DNA of 18,558 nt from contig JABGTH010000008.1 of NCBI GenBank assembly GCA_018647275.1, forward strand, positions 1-18,558, written 5' to 3'. Shown piece after piece: positions 6,708-13,980 of this stretch. The notes below the pieces were generated by a model. It was not told the DNA's origin and searched no databases. It was given only the letters and a program-made list of their open reading frames with translations. Made by a program: the position numbers and the translations under genes. The stretch comes from Paracoccaceae bacterium. GTDB lineage: Bacteria; Pseudomonadota; Alphaproteobacteria; Rhodobacterales; Rhodobacteraceae. Numbering within the stretch: position 1 is the stretch's first letter; each line of letters opens with the position of its first letter.

Positions 6708-8177
6708 ATGCAGCCCAAAGCGGTAGCCTTGTCGAAAGAAATGAAATCTGTCGTTGAAATGCGCAGCCTATGGCTGGGTCTATTGGTGACTGTGCTGGTG
6801 TTGGCGCAAGCCATGATGGCGAATGCACGCCCCGAAAGTTTGGCCCCATTGGCCGAGCAAATCAGTCCATCCGTGGTGAACATTACAACCTCAACTGTTG
6901 TTGAGCGCCCAACGGGCCCGCAGGGTATTGTTCCTGAAGGGTCACCGCTGGAAGATCTATTTAACAATAGCCCTCGGGGTAACGATGGACAGCGCTCGCG
7001 TCGTTCTTCTGCCCTTGGTTCTGGATTTGTCATTTCTGAAGACGGGTACGTTGTCACCAACAATCACGTGATTGAAGGAGCGGATGAAATCCTTATCGAA
7101 TTCTTTTCTGGTGAAGAACTCCCAGCAAAGGTGATTGGGACAGACCCAAAGACTGACATCGCATTGTTGAAAGTCGAAACAGATGCGGCATTGCCGTTTG
7201 TTCCGTTTGGCAACAGCGATGAGTCACGTGTCGGCGACTGGGTCATCGCGATGGGCAATCCGCTTGGCCAAGGCTTTTCTGTTTCGGCGGGCATCGTTTC
7301 AGCACGCAACCGTGCGCTTAGCGGCACATATGACGACTACATCCAAACGGATGCAGCGATCAATCGCGGCAATTCTGGCGGCCCATTGTTCAATATGGAC
7401 GGCGAAGTGATTGGCGTGAACACTGCGATATTGTCGCCAAATGGTGGTTCTATCGGCATCGGTTTTTCTATGGCGTCCAACGTCGTAACCCGCGTTGTTG
7501 ATCAATTGCGCGAGTTTGGTGAAACCCGCCGTGGTTGGTTGGGTGTGCGCATCCAAGACCTGACTGATGATCTGGCTGAAGGATTCGGATTGGACAGCAC
7601 AGAGGGCGCTTTGGTGAATTCTGTTCAAGAAGGTCCGGCCAAAGAAGGTGGAATGCTGGACGGTGACATCATTGTTAGCTTTGACGGAAAACCAGTTGCT
7701 GACACACGTGGTCTTGTGCGGTCTGTTGCCAACAGTCCAGTTGGTAAATCTGTGCGCGTGATTGTTTTGCGTGAAGGCAAATCGAGGACTTTGAAGGTCA
7801 TTCTTGGTCGCCGCGAAGACGCAGAGAAAGCTGTGCAAACTTCTGCCGAGGAACCAGAAAAGGCTCCAGCACTTTTGACTAAGGAGGTTCTGGGCCTGAC
7901 GCTCAGTGCCTTGACGGATACGTTGCGTGAGCAGTTGGGTCTTGATGCAGAGCAAGAAGGTTTGCTGGTCACGGATGTCGATGACACGGCTGAAGCCTAT
8001 GAAAAAGGTCTACGTGCGGGTGATCTGATCACTGAAGCTGGGCAAGAAAAGATCATCAGTATTGAAGATCTGGACACCCGTCTGGCCGAGGTCAAAGACG
8101 CGGGACGCAAGTCATTGCTGTTGCTTATACGCAGGGACGGTGATCCGCGTTTTGTGGCTCTAAGCCTTGCTGAATAA
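6708..8177 (+). CDS. Periplasmic Do-family serine protease (DegP/HtrA type)
   Basis: 489 residues. A signal peptide with a hydrophobic core (about 21-37) ends in MMANA, with likely cleavage after Ala40, so the mature enzyme is periplasmic. The trypsin-like domain carries the catalytic triad: His120 in VTNNHVI, Asp150 in PKTDIALL and Ser223 in GNSGGPLF. Two PDZ domains follow (about 265-355, with RRGWLGVRIQDL at its start, and about 385-485). It degrades or refolds misfolded envelope proteins. The start is supported by AGGAG at 6696-6700; the next ATG at codon 12 would also leave a usable signal peptide. It sits downstream of hflKC, a common alphaproteobacterial arrangement, with an RpoH-like promoter before it and a strong terminator after it. 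DegP, DegQ and MucD cannot be told apart from sequence alone, so I give no symbol. Confidence 0.93.
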   Translation: MQPKAVALSKEMKSVVEMRSLWLGLLVTVLVLAQAMMANARPESLAPLAEQISPSVVNITTSTVVERPTGPQGIVPEGSPLEDLFNNSPRGNDGQRSRRSSALGSGFVISEDGYVVTNNHVIEGADEILIEFFSGEELPAKVIGTDPKTDIALLKVETDAALPFVPFGNSDESRVGDWVIAMGNPLGQGFSVSAGIVSARNRALSGTYDDYIQTDAAINRGNSGGPLFNMDGEVIGVNTAILSPNGGSIGIGFSMASNVVTRVVDQLREFGETRRGWLGVRIQDLTDDLAEGFGLDSTEGALVNSVQEGPAKEGGMLDGDIIVSFDGKPVADTRGLVRSVANSPVGKSVRVIVLREGKSRTLKVILGRREDAEKAVQTSAEEPEKAPALLTKEVLGLTLSALTDTLREQLGLDAEQEGLLVTDVDDTAEAYEKGLRAGDLITEAGQEKIISIEDLDTRLAEVKDAGRKSLLLLIRRDGDPRFVALSLAE

Positions 8178-8196
8178 GCTGATCTAAACGACCGCG

Positions 8197-8224
8197 AAAG
8201 GGCACCCTTTGGGGTGCCTTTTTT
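8197..8224 (+). terminator. Rho-independent terminator of the Do protease gene
   Basis: GGCACCC (8201-8207) pairs with GGGTGCC (8212-8218) around a TTTG loop. The stem extends with AAA on the left against the T-run at 8219-8224. It begins 20 bases after the stop codon. Because its two arms are A-rich and T-rich it could also act on the minus strand, but the minus-strand gene at 8264 lies close and has no other visible terminator. Confidence 0.9.
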
Positions 8225-8263
8225 ATGGAACTATTCAGCCGGGCGAGGGATTGCGATAAGCTC

Positions 8264-8602
8264 TTATGTCCGCGCCGATGCAACCGTCAGATTACCGTTT
8301 TCAAAGCAGCCTTGCTGGAACTTGCTAATGGCCCGGCGGGTTTTGTCATCCATCAAACCAGTCACTTTACCACGATATGCCCCACGTAGGCTGAGTGCGC
8401 GTTGCAGGCTTGCGACAAAATCATCTGTCATCAAATTTGGGCAAATAGCTTCGATGATCGCAGGCGAAATTGTTTTGCCCCAACAGGTGTCGGGTGCTGC
8501 ACCATCTGGTGCGTCTTGAGCAAAGCCGATGGTTTGAAGCGAATTCGGCGAGGGCGTGCAGATGTTAGGCATATTACAGCCAACCAATGCAAAAAGGGTC
8601 AC
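8264..8602 (-). CDS. Small putative lipoprotein with peptidoglycan-binding-like motif; 5' end probably frameshifted
   Basis: From GTG at 8602 the frame encodes 112 residues. LVGC at 6-9 is a lipobox, but the upstream hydrophobic part is only eight residues from this start, too short for a signal peptide. Residues 65-97 read ASLQRALSLRGAYRGKVTG followed by DDKTRRAISKFQQ, a PG_binding_1-like pattern (LQ, G-Y-G, D-TR-AI-FQ). Several cysteines (9, 15, 40, 54, 99) suggest disulfides outside the cytoplasm. An ATG at 8627 is one base out of frame. Dropping one C from the CCCC run (G-run at 8611-8614 on the plus strand) would give MTKPTLIVVTLFALVGC, a proper lipoprotein signal. I therefore suspect a frameshift or a base-call error. 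No gene symbol is recognised. Confidence 0.6.
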   Translation of the reverse strand: MTLFALVGCNMPNICTPSPNSLQTIGFAQDAPDGAAPDTCWGKTISPAIIEAICPNLMTDDFVASLQRALSLRGAYRGKVTGLMDDKTRRAISKFQQGCFENGNLTVASART

Positions 8603-8809
8603 AACGATTAGGGGTAGGTTTGGTCATGTGCTTTGTCTGTGCGTTCTTTGTCACCTAGTTAATCGGTTTTTGGGATCCTGCCTAACACCAGATACGTTTG
8701 ATGCAAGTTGGTGTCGAAAAAGGCCTGATAAGAGGATCCATGAAATAGGGGCTGGTCTTGGGGATAGGCGCTGGGTAGACAGTTTCAAACGTTTTTGAAG
8801 GGGACCGGA

Positions 8810-9133
8810 ATGGCCAAAATCACTTACATCGAACACAGTGGCAAAGAGCACGTTGTTGAAGTTGCCAACGGCATGACCGTTATGGAAGGTGCACGCGACA
8901 ACAATATTCCAGGTATCGAAGCCGATTGCGGCGGCGCATGTGCCTGCTCCACCTGCCACGTTTATGTGGATGCATCATGGGTTGAGAAGGTTCCAGCCAA
9001 GGACGACATGGAAACCGACATGTTGGATTTCGCATATGAGCCTGACGAGAAATTGTCACGCCTGACCTGCCAAATGAAGGTTACAGCTGATCTTGATGGC
9101 TTGATCGTCAAGATGCCAGAAAAGCAAATCTAA
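8810..9133 (+). CDS. 2Fe-2S ferredoxin, adrenodoxin/ISC type
   Basis: 107 residues, the normal length. Cluster ligands are Cys40, Cys46, Cys49 and Cys87 in the C-x5-C-x2-C-x37-C pattern of vertebrate adrenodoxin and bacterial ISC-type ferredoxins; an extra cysteine lies at 44. CSTCHVYV follows the expected pattern. It is a low-potential one-electron carrier in the cytoplasm, supporting Fe-S assembly or a P450/reductase partner; the partner is not visible here. The start is ATG 8810, not the TTG at 8795, because AAGGGGA at 8798-8804 is spaced correctly and MAKITYIEHSG is a typical N-terminus. The gene stands alone. The roughly 200 bases upstream (8603-8809) hold nothing I can support. Its TAA stop overlaps an ATG (TAATG) that opens the frame of the broken gene downstream. 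Confidence 0.93.
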   Translation: MAKITYIEHSGKEHVVEVANGMTVMEGARDNNIPGIEADCGGACACSTCHVYVDASWVEKVPAKDDMETDMLDFAYEPDEKLSRLTCQMKVTADLDGLIVKMPEKQI

Positions 9134-9142
9134 TGTTGAATG

Positions 9143-9193
9143 GCGCGCGGCGTCTGTCGTAATGCGCGTTGCTGCGCTCCATTCGCCGCGCGC
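9143..9193. repeat. 10-bp GC-only inverted repeat after the ferredoxin gene
   Basis: GCGCGCGGCG at 9143-9152 is exactly complementary to CGCCGCGCGC at 9184-9193, with a 31-base loop. It begins 10 bases after the ferredoxin stop. No T-run follows, so if it ends transcription it would need help from Rho. It overlaps the 5' end of the decayed gene and may partly reflect codons for its Arg/Ala-rich signal-peptide n-region. Confidence 0.5.
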
Positions 9194-9882
9194 TGCTGAT
9201 CGTGTGTTTGTTGCCATTAGCCCACTGGGCTGTCGCACAAACCATTACCGGTGCAGCCTAGACTGATCCAACAACTCGTTATGAGCATGGCATTCTGGGC
9301 GATGCGATTGAGCATGGAGCACTTGTGATCAGGCTGAGTAACGCCAAGACGGTTACAATCACGCTACCCAAGTCAGATGTTTTTGAAGACACCGCGCCGC
9401 GTCTGTTGGATGTGGGCGCGGATGGATCACCTGAAGTGGTTGTGGTGCAAAGCAACGCGCGACTTGGTGCGAAGCTGGCCATCTACGACGAAACTGGATT
9501 GGTTGCTGTCACGCCAAATATCGGGCGTTCAAACCGTTGACTTGCCCCTCTTGGGGCTGCGGATTTAGACGGTGATGGGTTAATTGAACTGGCCTATATC
9601 GACTGCCCACATCTTGCCAAGACTTTGATAATTTGGCGAGTTGAAGGCGGCGAATTACGCTTTGTCAGTGAGTTGGCGAGCTATACGAACCAACGCATTG
9701 GCGAACGAAAAATTGCTGGTGGTATTCGCACCTGTAACGGTATGCCTGAAACGATCGTTTCGCGGGCTGATTGGTCTGAGGTGGCCGCGATCACATTTGG
9801 TGGCGATGGTTTCGTGGTAAAGACTATTGGTCAAGATACATCCCGACCTGCATTTGCCACTGCTATGAGCTGTAACGATTAA
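9169..9882 (+). pseudogene. Broken secreted FG-GAP/VCBS-repeat-like protein gene (nonsense mutations)
   Basis: One continuous frame runs from about 9169 to TAA at 9880-9882 but is cut by TAG (9259-9261) and TGA (9538-9540); upstream it is also closed by TAA at 9160. Ignoring the stops, it reads as a signal peptide (RRALLIVCLLPLAHWAVAQ), then DPTTRYEHGILGDAIEHGAL, VFEDTAPRLLDVGADGSPEV, IGRSNR-stop-LAPLGAADLDGDG and further sequence to MSCND. DGDG and DGSPEV are calcium-loop-like elements of FG-GAP/VCBS propellers. From recalled homologues the TGA replaces a tryptophan in an IGR-x-x-R-W-LAP motif and the TAG replaces a tyrosine before TDPTTRY. The frame is otherwise intact with conserved-looking sequence on both sides, so decay seems recent. 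No good ATG start survives; TTG 9169 or ATG 9133 (blocked by the TAA) are candidates. Function of the family is unknown to me. Confidence 0.75.
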
Positions 9883-9895
9883 GGCGTCGGCCTTA
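9880..9895. terminator. Short hairpin whose ends are the stop codons of two convergent frames
   Basis: TAAGGC (9880-9885) pairs with GCCTTA (9890-9895) around GTCG. The first TAA is the stop of the broken plus-strand gene, and the TTA is the reverse complement of the purD stop. It may act weakly on both strands; with no T-run it is a poor intrinsic terminator. Confidence 0.35.
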
Positions 9896-11158
9896 GCCTA
9901 GCGCACGCCACCCGATGTCACGGCGGCAAAAGCCATCTGCCCAATCGATCTTATCTACCATTGCATAGGCGCGCTGTTGTGCCTCGGCCAAGCTGCCACC
10001 ACGTGCTGTCACGTTCAAAACGCGCCCGCCGTTAGCAACGATCATTCCGTCACGTTCAGCGGTGCCTGCGTGGAACACCATATTCATGCTGTCGCTTTGC
10101 AATGCGTCCAAGCCACCGATGACGGTGCCTTTTTCGTATGCATCGGGATAACCTTTGGCAGCCAGTACAACCGTTACCGCGTGATCATCTGCCCAGTTTG
10201 GTTTAACTTCATTCAGGCGGCCCTCTGAGGCAGCGATCAAGAGGTCCAGAACCTGCGCGCCCAAGCGCATCATGAGCACCTGACATTCAGGGTCACCAAA
10301 GCGCACGTTGTATTCTACCAAACGTGGTTGGCCGTTTTCGATCATCAGACCCGCATAAAGGATCCCTTGATAAGGTGTACCGCGACGCACCATCTCAGCC
10401 ATCGTGGGGCGGATGATTTCATCAATGGCTTTTTGTGCAATAGCACCTGTAAGCACTGGGGCAGGGGAATAGGCACCCATTCCGCCGGTATTTGGCCCTG
10501 TGTCGCCGTCGCCAACCCGTTTGTGGTCTTGGGCGGTGCCGATCGGCAGCACGTTTTCGCCGTCACAAAGGATGAAGTAGGAGGCTTCTTCGCCCATCAT
10601 GAACTCCTCAATCACCACTTCAGCGCCGGCTTCCCCGAATGAGCCATCAAACATGTCATCAATCGCAGCAACGGCCTGATCCACAGTTTCAGCGATAATC
10701 ACGCCTTTGCCTGCAGCCAAACCGTCAGCTTTGACGACGATTGGCGCGCCTTGGGTTTGAACGTAAGCCTTTGCAGCCTCAGCATTGGTAAAGTGACCAT
10801 AGGCTGCTGTTGGTGCGGATGCAGCGTCACAGATGGCTTTGGTGAAGGCCTTGGATGCTTCTAGTTCTGCGGCTGCTTTGGAGGGACCAAAGACCAAGAT
10901 GCCAGCTTTGCGCAATTGATCGGCAACGCCTGCTGCTAAGGGAGCTTCTGGTCCGATGACCACGAAATCGATGGCTTGTTCTTGAACGAACTCAAGAACC
11001 GCTGTGCCGCTCATTACGTCAAAATCGACACATTCAGCTAATTGGGCGATTCCTGCGTTACCAGGCGCCACGATCAGACGGTCACATTTAGGGTTTTGTT
11101 TGATAGCCCATGCCAGAGAATGTTCGCGTCCACCGCCGCCGAGGATAAGAATATTCAT
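9893..11158 (-). CDS. purD: Phosphoribosylamine-glycine ligase (GAR synthetase)
   Basis: ATP-dependent joining of glycine to 5-phosphoribosylamine, the second step of de novo purine synthesis. 421 residues, the usual length. The N-terminus MNILILGGGGREHSLAWA is the diagnostic N-domain. The ATP-grasp domain follows with VKADGLAAGKGVIIA and, further on, the conserved GPNTGGMGAYSPAP. YNVRFGDPECQ holds metal and phosphate ligands. The C-terminal domain is complete. AGGAG lies eight bases before the ATG on the minus strand, fixing the start. It diverges from xseA with only 74 bases between starts, and its stop is 10 bases past the end of the broken gene's frame on the other strand. It does not stand in a purine operon. 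Confidence 0.96.
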   Translation of the reverse strand: MNILILGGGGREHSLAWAIKQNPKCDRLIVAPGNAGIAQLAECVDFDVMSGTAVLEFVQEQAIDFVVIGPEAPLAAGVADQLRKAGILVFGPSKAAAELEASKAFTKAICDAASAPTAAYGHFTNAEAAKAYVQTQGAPIVVKADGLAAGKGVIIAETVDQAVAAIDDMFDGSFGEAGAEVVIEEFMMGEEASYFILCDGENVLPIGTAQDHKRVGDGDTGPNTGGMGAYSPAPVLTGAIAQKAIDEIIRPTMAEMVRRGTPYQGILYAGLMIENGQPRLVEYNVRFGDPECQVLMMRLGAQVLDLLIAASEGRLNEVKPNWADDHAVTVVLAAKGYPDAYEKGTVIGGLDALQSDSMNMVFHAGTAERDGMIVANGGRVLNVTARGGSLAEAQQRAYAMVDKIDWADGFCRRDIGWRALG

Positions 11159-11182
11159 GATGATGCTCCTGATGTGCTTGGC

Positions 11183-11204
11183 CTTAGAGTTGGGGCGTTC
11201 TAAG
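11183..11204. promoter_or_regulatory. Dyad in the 74-base purD/xseA divergent region
   Basis: CTTAGA (11183-11188) and TCTAAG (11199-11204) form a perfect 6-bp dyad with a 10-base G-rich spacer, in the middle of the short region from which purD and xseA diverge. Its size and position fit a dimeric regulator site that could touch both promoters. No matching regulator is known to me, and six-base arms can arise by chance. Confidence 0.3.
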
Positions 11205-11232
11205 CTGTGCAGGACTAGAGGTAAAGAAGACT

Positions 11233-12717
11233 ATGATGGACCTATTGGATGACCCTGTTGATGGTGTGAATTCTCCTGAATTCAGCGTGACCGAACTTTC
11301 GGGTGCGATCAAACGCGTGATCGAGGGTGAATTCAGCCATGTGCGCATCAAAGGCGAGGTGGGGCGCGTGTCGCGTCCGCGTTCTGGGCACATCTATCTG
11401 GACCTTAAAGATGACAAATCCGTCATCAACGGAGTGATCTGGAAAGGCGTTGCAGGGCGTTTGCAAACCCAACCCGAAGAAGGGATGGAAGTTGTTGCAA
11501 CGGGTCGTGTGACCACCTTTGGTGGGCAATCCAAATACCAGATTGTGATCGAGGATATTAAACCTGCGGGTATGGGCGCGTTGATGGCGCTGCTGGAAAA
11601 GCGCAAAACGATGTTAAGCGCGGAAGGCCTGTTTGAGGAATCGCGCAAGCGCCCTTTGCCCTATCTGCCCGAAGTGATCGGCGTTGTGACGTCGCCGTCA
11701 GGTGCGGTGATCCGTGATATTTTGCACCGCTTGCGTGATCGTTTTCCGCGCAAGGTGTTGATATGGCCTGTCGCTGTGCAGGGTGCCAAATGTGCGCCCG
11801 AAGTTGTGCGTGCGATTGAGGGGTTCAATGCCCTGAAAATTGGCGGCGCGATGCCACGGCCTGATTTGTTGATCGTGGCGCGTGGTGGTGGATCTGTTGA
11901 AGACCTATGGGGGTTCAACGAAGAAATTGTGGCCCGCGCTGCTGCGGATTCACAGATCCCGCTGATTTCGGCGGTGGGGCATGAAACCGATACAACGTTG
12001 ATCGATTTCGTATCGGACAAGCGTGCGCCAACCCCGACAGCGGCTGCTGAACTGGCTGTGCCTGTGCGGATTGAGTTGATGGCGTGGTTGGATCAGCAAA
12101 GCGCGCGTATGACCACCTCGCTCAGCGGTGGATTGCAGCGTCGTTCCCAAAGGTTGCGTGACCTGTCACGGGCACTGCCGAGATTGGAAACGCTGCTAGA
12201 TGGTCCGCGCCAGCGTTTGGATACGACCGGTGCCCGTCTTGGCCCTGCTTTGATGAGCGGTGTGCAACGGCGCAAAGTGCGGCTGTCTGAAGCGGCAGGC
12301 GGACTGCGTCCGGCTGCAATGCAGCGCATGATTGGAAACGAACGCCGCCGTCTGGATGCGCTGTCAGCGCGCATGGGGCCTGCATTGGAGCGCTGTGTGT
12401 CCATTGATCAGCGCCGCCAAGCTGTATCTGCCATGGCCCAGCGGGTGGCCGATGCAGGGCAGCAACGCGTGAACGCGGCCCGCAACAAAATTGAGGCGAT
12501 GGATCGCCTGCGCCTGACACTGGGGTATGAGGCGACATTGTCGCGCGGTTACGCTGTGGTGCGCGGTGATGGCGATGTTGTCACAACGAAGAAGGCAGCG
12601 GGCAAAGCGCAGGAGTTGGAGATCCAATTCGCAGATGGTCGTATCGTTGTGGGGGGCAAGGCGGTGCCAGCCCGCAAGGCTGCGCCGAAACCAACAGATC
12701 AAGGCTCACTGTTTTAA
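11233..12717 (+). CDS. xseA: Exodeoxyribonuclease VII large subunit
   Basis: Catalytic subunit of the single-strand-specific exonuclease VII, which works with several small XseB subunits (not in this window). 494 residues. The N-terminal OB-fold (about 17-115) contains GEFSHVRIKGEVGRVSRP and GHIYLDLKDD. The catalytic domain shows VVTSPSGAVIRDI (151-163), ARGGGSVEDLWGFNEE (216-231), GHETDTTLIDFVSD (249-262) and RAPTPTAAAE (264-273). A long Arg/Gln-rich coiled region with repeated RRQR/RLDA elements (about 285-430) is the helical arm that binds XseB. The stretch LSRGYAVVRGDG is conserved near the C-terminus. The ATG at 11233 is followed at once by a second ATG; AGAGG at 11217-11221 is a modest ribosome binding site. 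It converges with folE2, leaving nine bases between stops. Confidence 0.95.
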   Translation: MMDLLDDPVDGVNSPEFSVTELSGAIKRVIEGEFSHVRIKGEVGRVSRPRSGHIYLDLKDDKSVINGVIWKGVAGRLQTQPEEGMEVVATGRVTTFGGQSKYQIVIEDIKPAGMGALMALLEKRKTMLSAEGLFEESRKRPLPYLPEVIGVVTSPSGAVIRDILHRLRDRFPRKVLIWPVAVQGAKCAPEVVRAIEGFNALKIGGAMPRPDLLIVARGGGSVEDLWGFNEEIVARAAADSQIPLISAVGHETDTTLIDFVSDKRAPTPTAAAELAVPVRIELMAWLDQQSARMTTSLSGGLQRRSQRLRDLSRALPRLETLLDGPRQRLDTTGARLGPALMSGVQRRKVRLSEAAGGLRPAAMQRMIGNERRRLDALSARMGPALERCVSIDQRRQAVSAMAQRVADAGQQRVNAARNKIEAMDRLRLTLGYEATLSRGYAVVRGDGDVVTTKKAAGKAQELEIQFADGRIVVGGKAVPARKAAPKPTDQGSLF

Positions 12718-12726
12718 TCAGCGGTC

Positions 12727-13830
12727 TTAGCCAACGTGGAACAATGTATCGAACAAACGTGGGTCAACGCTGGCGTTTGCGAATGTATCCCCTTGGGTCA
12801 GGATTGATACCGCGTCATGGCTGTGCAGGCTTTCTTGATGGCTGGCAACCACGCGGAAATCGCTGATACGTTTGTCGGCAAGCAGTTGCTCACAAAACAG
12901 CCTTGCAGCGTCTTCAACAAAGATTGGGTTGGCGGCGTTCAGCTCTGCAAAGGCTTGTTCATCTTCGCGTTTCACCATCACTTGCGTTTCGGTTGGAACC
13001 GCGCGGCGACACGCCTCTATCAGGTCCTCAAACCACATTGTTCTGGTGCCAGGTGTCATCACCGCTGAAATACGTGCAACTGAACGTTGGGAATGTGGTG
13101 TCGCCAATTGTCCGCGTGTTTCGCGGGCGTGTTCGGCCAGCTCAAGTGAACAAGGGCAGGTGGAGGAATAGACATAATCCAGATGCATAATCTTTTGGCG
13201 CACGCCGTCTTTTTCCACCAACTCAAGCGCGATGTCGTAGTATTGGTAGCCAGACAAACCAGAGCGCAGGCTTTGAATCTTCATCGGATAGCTAAAACGC
13301 ATTTGGATACGCGCATCAAAGCTTTCTAGATCGGTTTTGTAATCCTCAAGGGCCGCTTCGATCACTTTGAAGCTGAACGCTTCTTCGGAGTGTTTGTAAA
13401 ACGAGCGCATGATGCGGGACATGTTGATGCCCTTTTTATCCGCCTCCAGGCTGACAGATCCCGTAACAGAGGTCTGCAAGACAATCGGATCGCCATTGCG
13501 TGTTTGATAGTGGATTGGCAGGCGAAAGTTTGAGATGCCAACGTGTTGAATCTGCTGCTTTGCGCCTTTGATCAGGCTGGATGGTCCATTCTGTAAATCA
13601 GGAAGCGTCGCCTTATAGGCCGCATCAACTTTGAAATTGGCGGGGTATTCGCGGCTTAGTTCGGGGGAATTGCTGCGGTTGGGCAGGTCGATCAGACCAG
13701 CAACAGACGGATCAAGGGCGTCAATCTCGGATTGGGTCGCCGCGGATGCCCATTGGCGCAGCACATCAAGGGCTGCTTTGGCATCGTCGTGTTCGGGTAT
13801 TGATTGTGACTTGGGCGAATGAATGTTCAT
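12727..13830 (-). CDS. folE2: GTP cyclohydrolase FolE2 (type IB)
   Basis: Converts GTP to 7,8-dihydroneopterin triphosphate for folate (and possibly queuosine) synthesis. It belongs to the metal-flexible FolE2 family, unlike zinc-dependent FolE. 367 residues from ATG 13830. Family features are GINMSRIMR (134-142), HSEE (147-150), YSSTCPCS (221-228, holding the metal-binding catalytic cysteine) and ATPHSQRS (243-250) with the conserved histidine. A longer frame starting at 13893 is open, but MNIHSPKSQSIPEHDDA fits the family and a G-rich ribosome site (GGGGGG at 13838-13843) stands seven bases before 13830. FolE2 genes are often under Zur control; I looked at 13831-13980 and saw no clear Zur palindrome. 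It may be the only GTP cyclohydrolase here. Confidence 0.93.
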   Translation of the reverse strand: MNIHSPKSQSIPEHDDAKAALDVLRQWASAATQSEIDALDPSVAGLIDLPNRSNSPELSREYPANFKVDAAYKATLPDLQNGPSSLIKGAKQQIQHVGISNFRLPIHYQTRNGDPIVLQTSVTGSVSLEADKKGINMSRIMRSFYKHSEEAFSFKVIEAALEDYKTDLESFDARIQMRFSYPMKIQSLRSGLSGYQYYDIALELVEKDGVRQKIMHLDYVYSSTCPCSLELAEHARETRGQLATPHSQRSVARISAVMTPGTRTMWFEDLIEACRRAVPTETQVMVKREDEQAFAELNAANPIFVEDAARLFCEQLLADKRISDFRVVASHQESLHSHDAVSILTQGDTFANASVDPRLFDTLFHVG

Positions 13831-13929
13831 TAAGTAGCCCCCCTTTTTTGCGTCTGTACTGAATACATAGGGTGCTGTGGGTCTGTTTGCCAATCGACAA
13901 ACGCAAAATTGCCTATTTGAGCCTGTGCA

Positions 13930-13949
13930 GGAGGGTTTTTGGACCCTCC
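13930..13949 (-). terminator. Hairpin downstream of metZ, possible terminator
   Basis: A seven-pair stem, GGAGGGT (13930-13936) with ACCCTCC (13943-13949) and a six-base loop, begins about 30 bases past the metZ stop on the minus strand. It lacks a T-run there, so it may work only with Rho or as a 3'-end stabiliser. It also lies about 100 bases upstream of the folE2 start on the same strand. The other 150 bases between the genes hold nothing else I can support. Confidence 0.4.
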
Positions 13950-13980
13950 CGCGTCGGTTTTGCGACTTGGATTGTCGTGC

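Noticed and set aside
7299..7955. 218-residue minus-strand frame
   Set aside because: Antisense to the Do protease, low-complexity shadow sequence.
9133..9882. Stop-codon reassignment or programmed readthrough as an explanation for the broken gene
   Set aside because: TAA, TAG and TGA all end normal genes in this window and no readthrough signal is visible.
13831..13980. Zur-type zinc operator upstream of folE2
   Set aside because: No AT-rich palindrome of the Zur kind is present; only the GC-rich hairpin after metZ.
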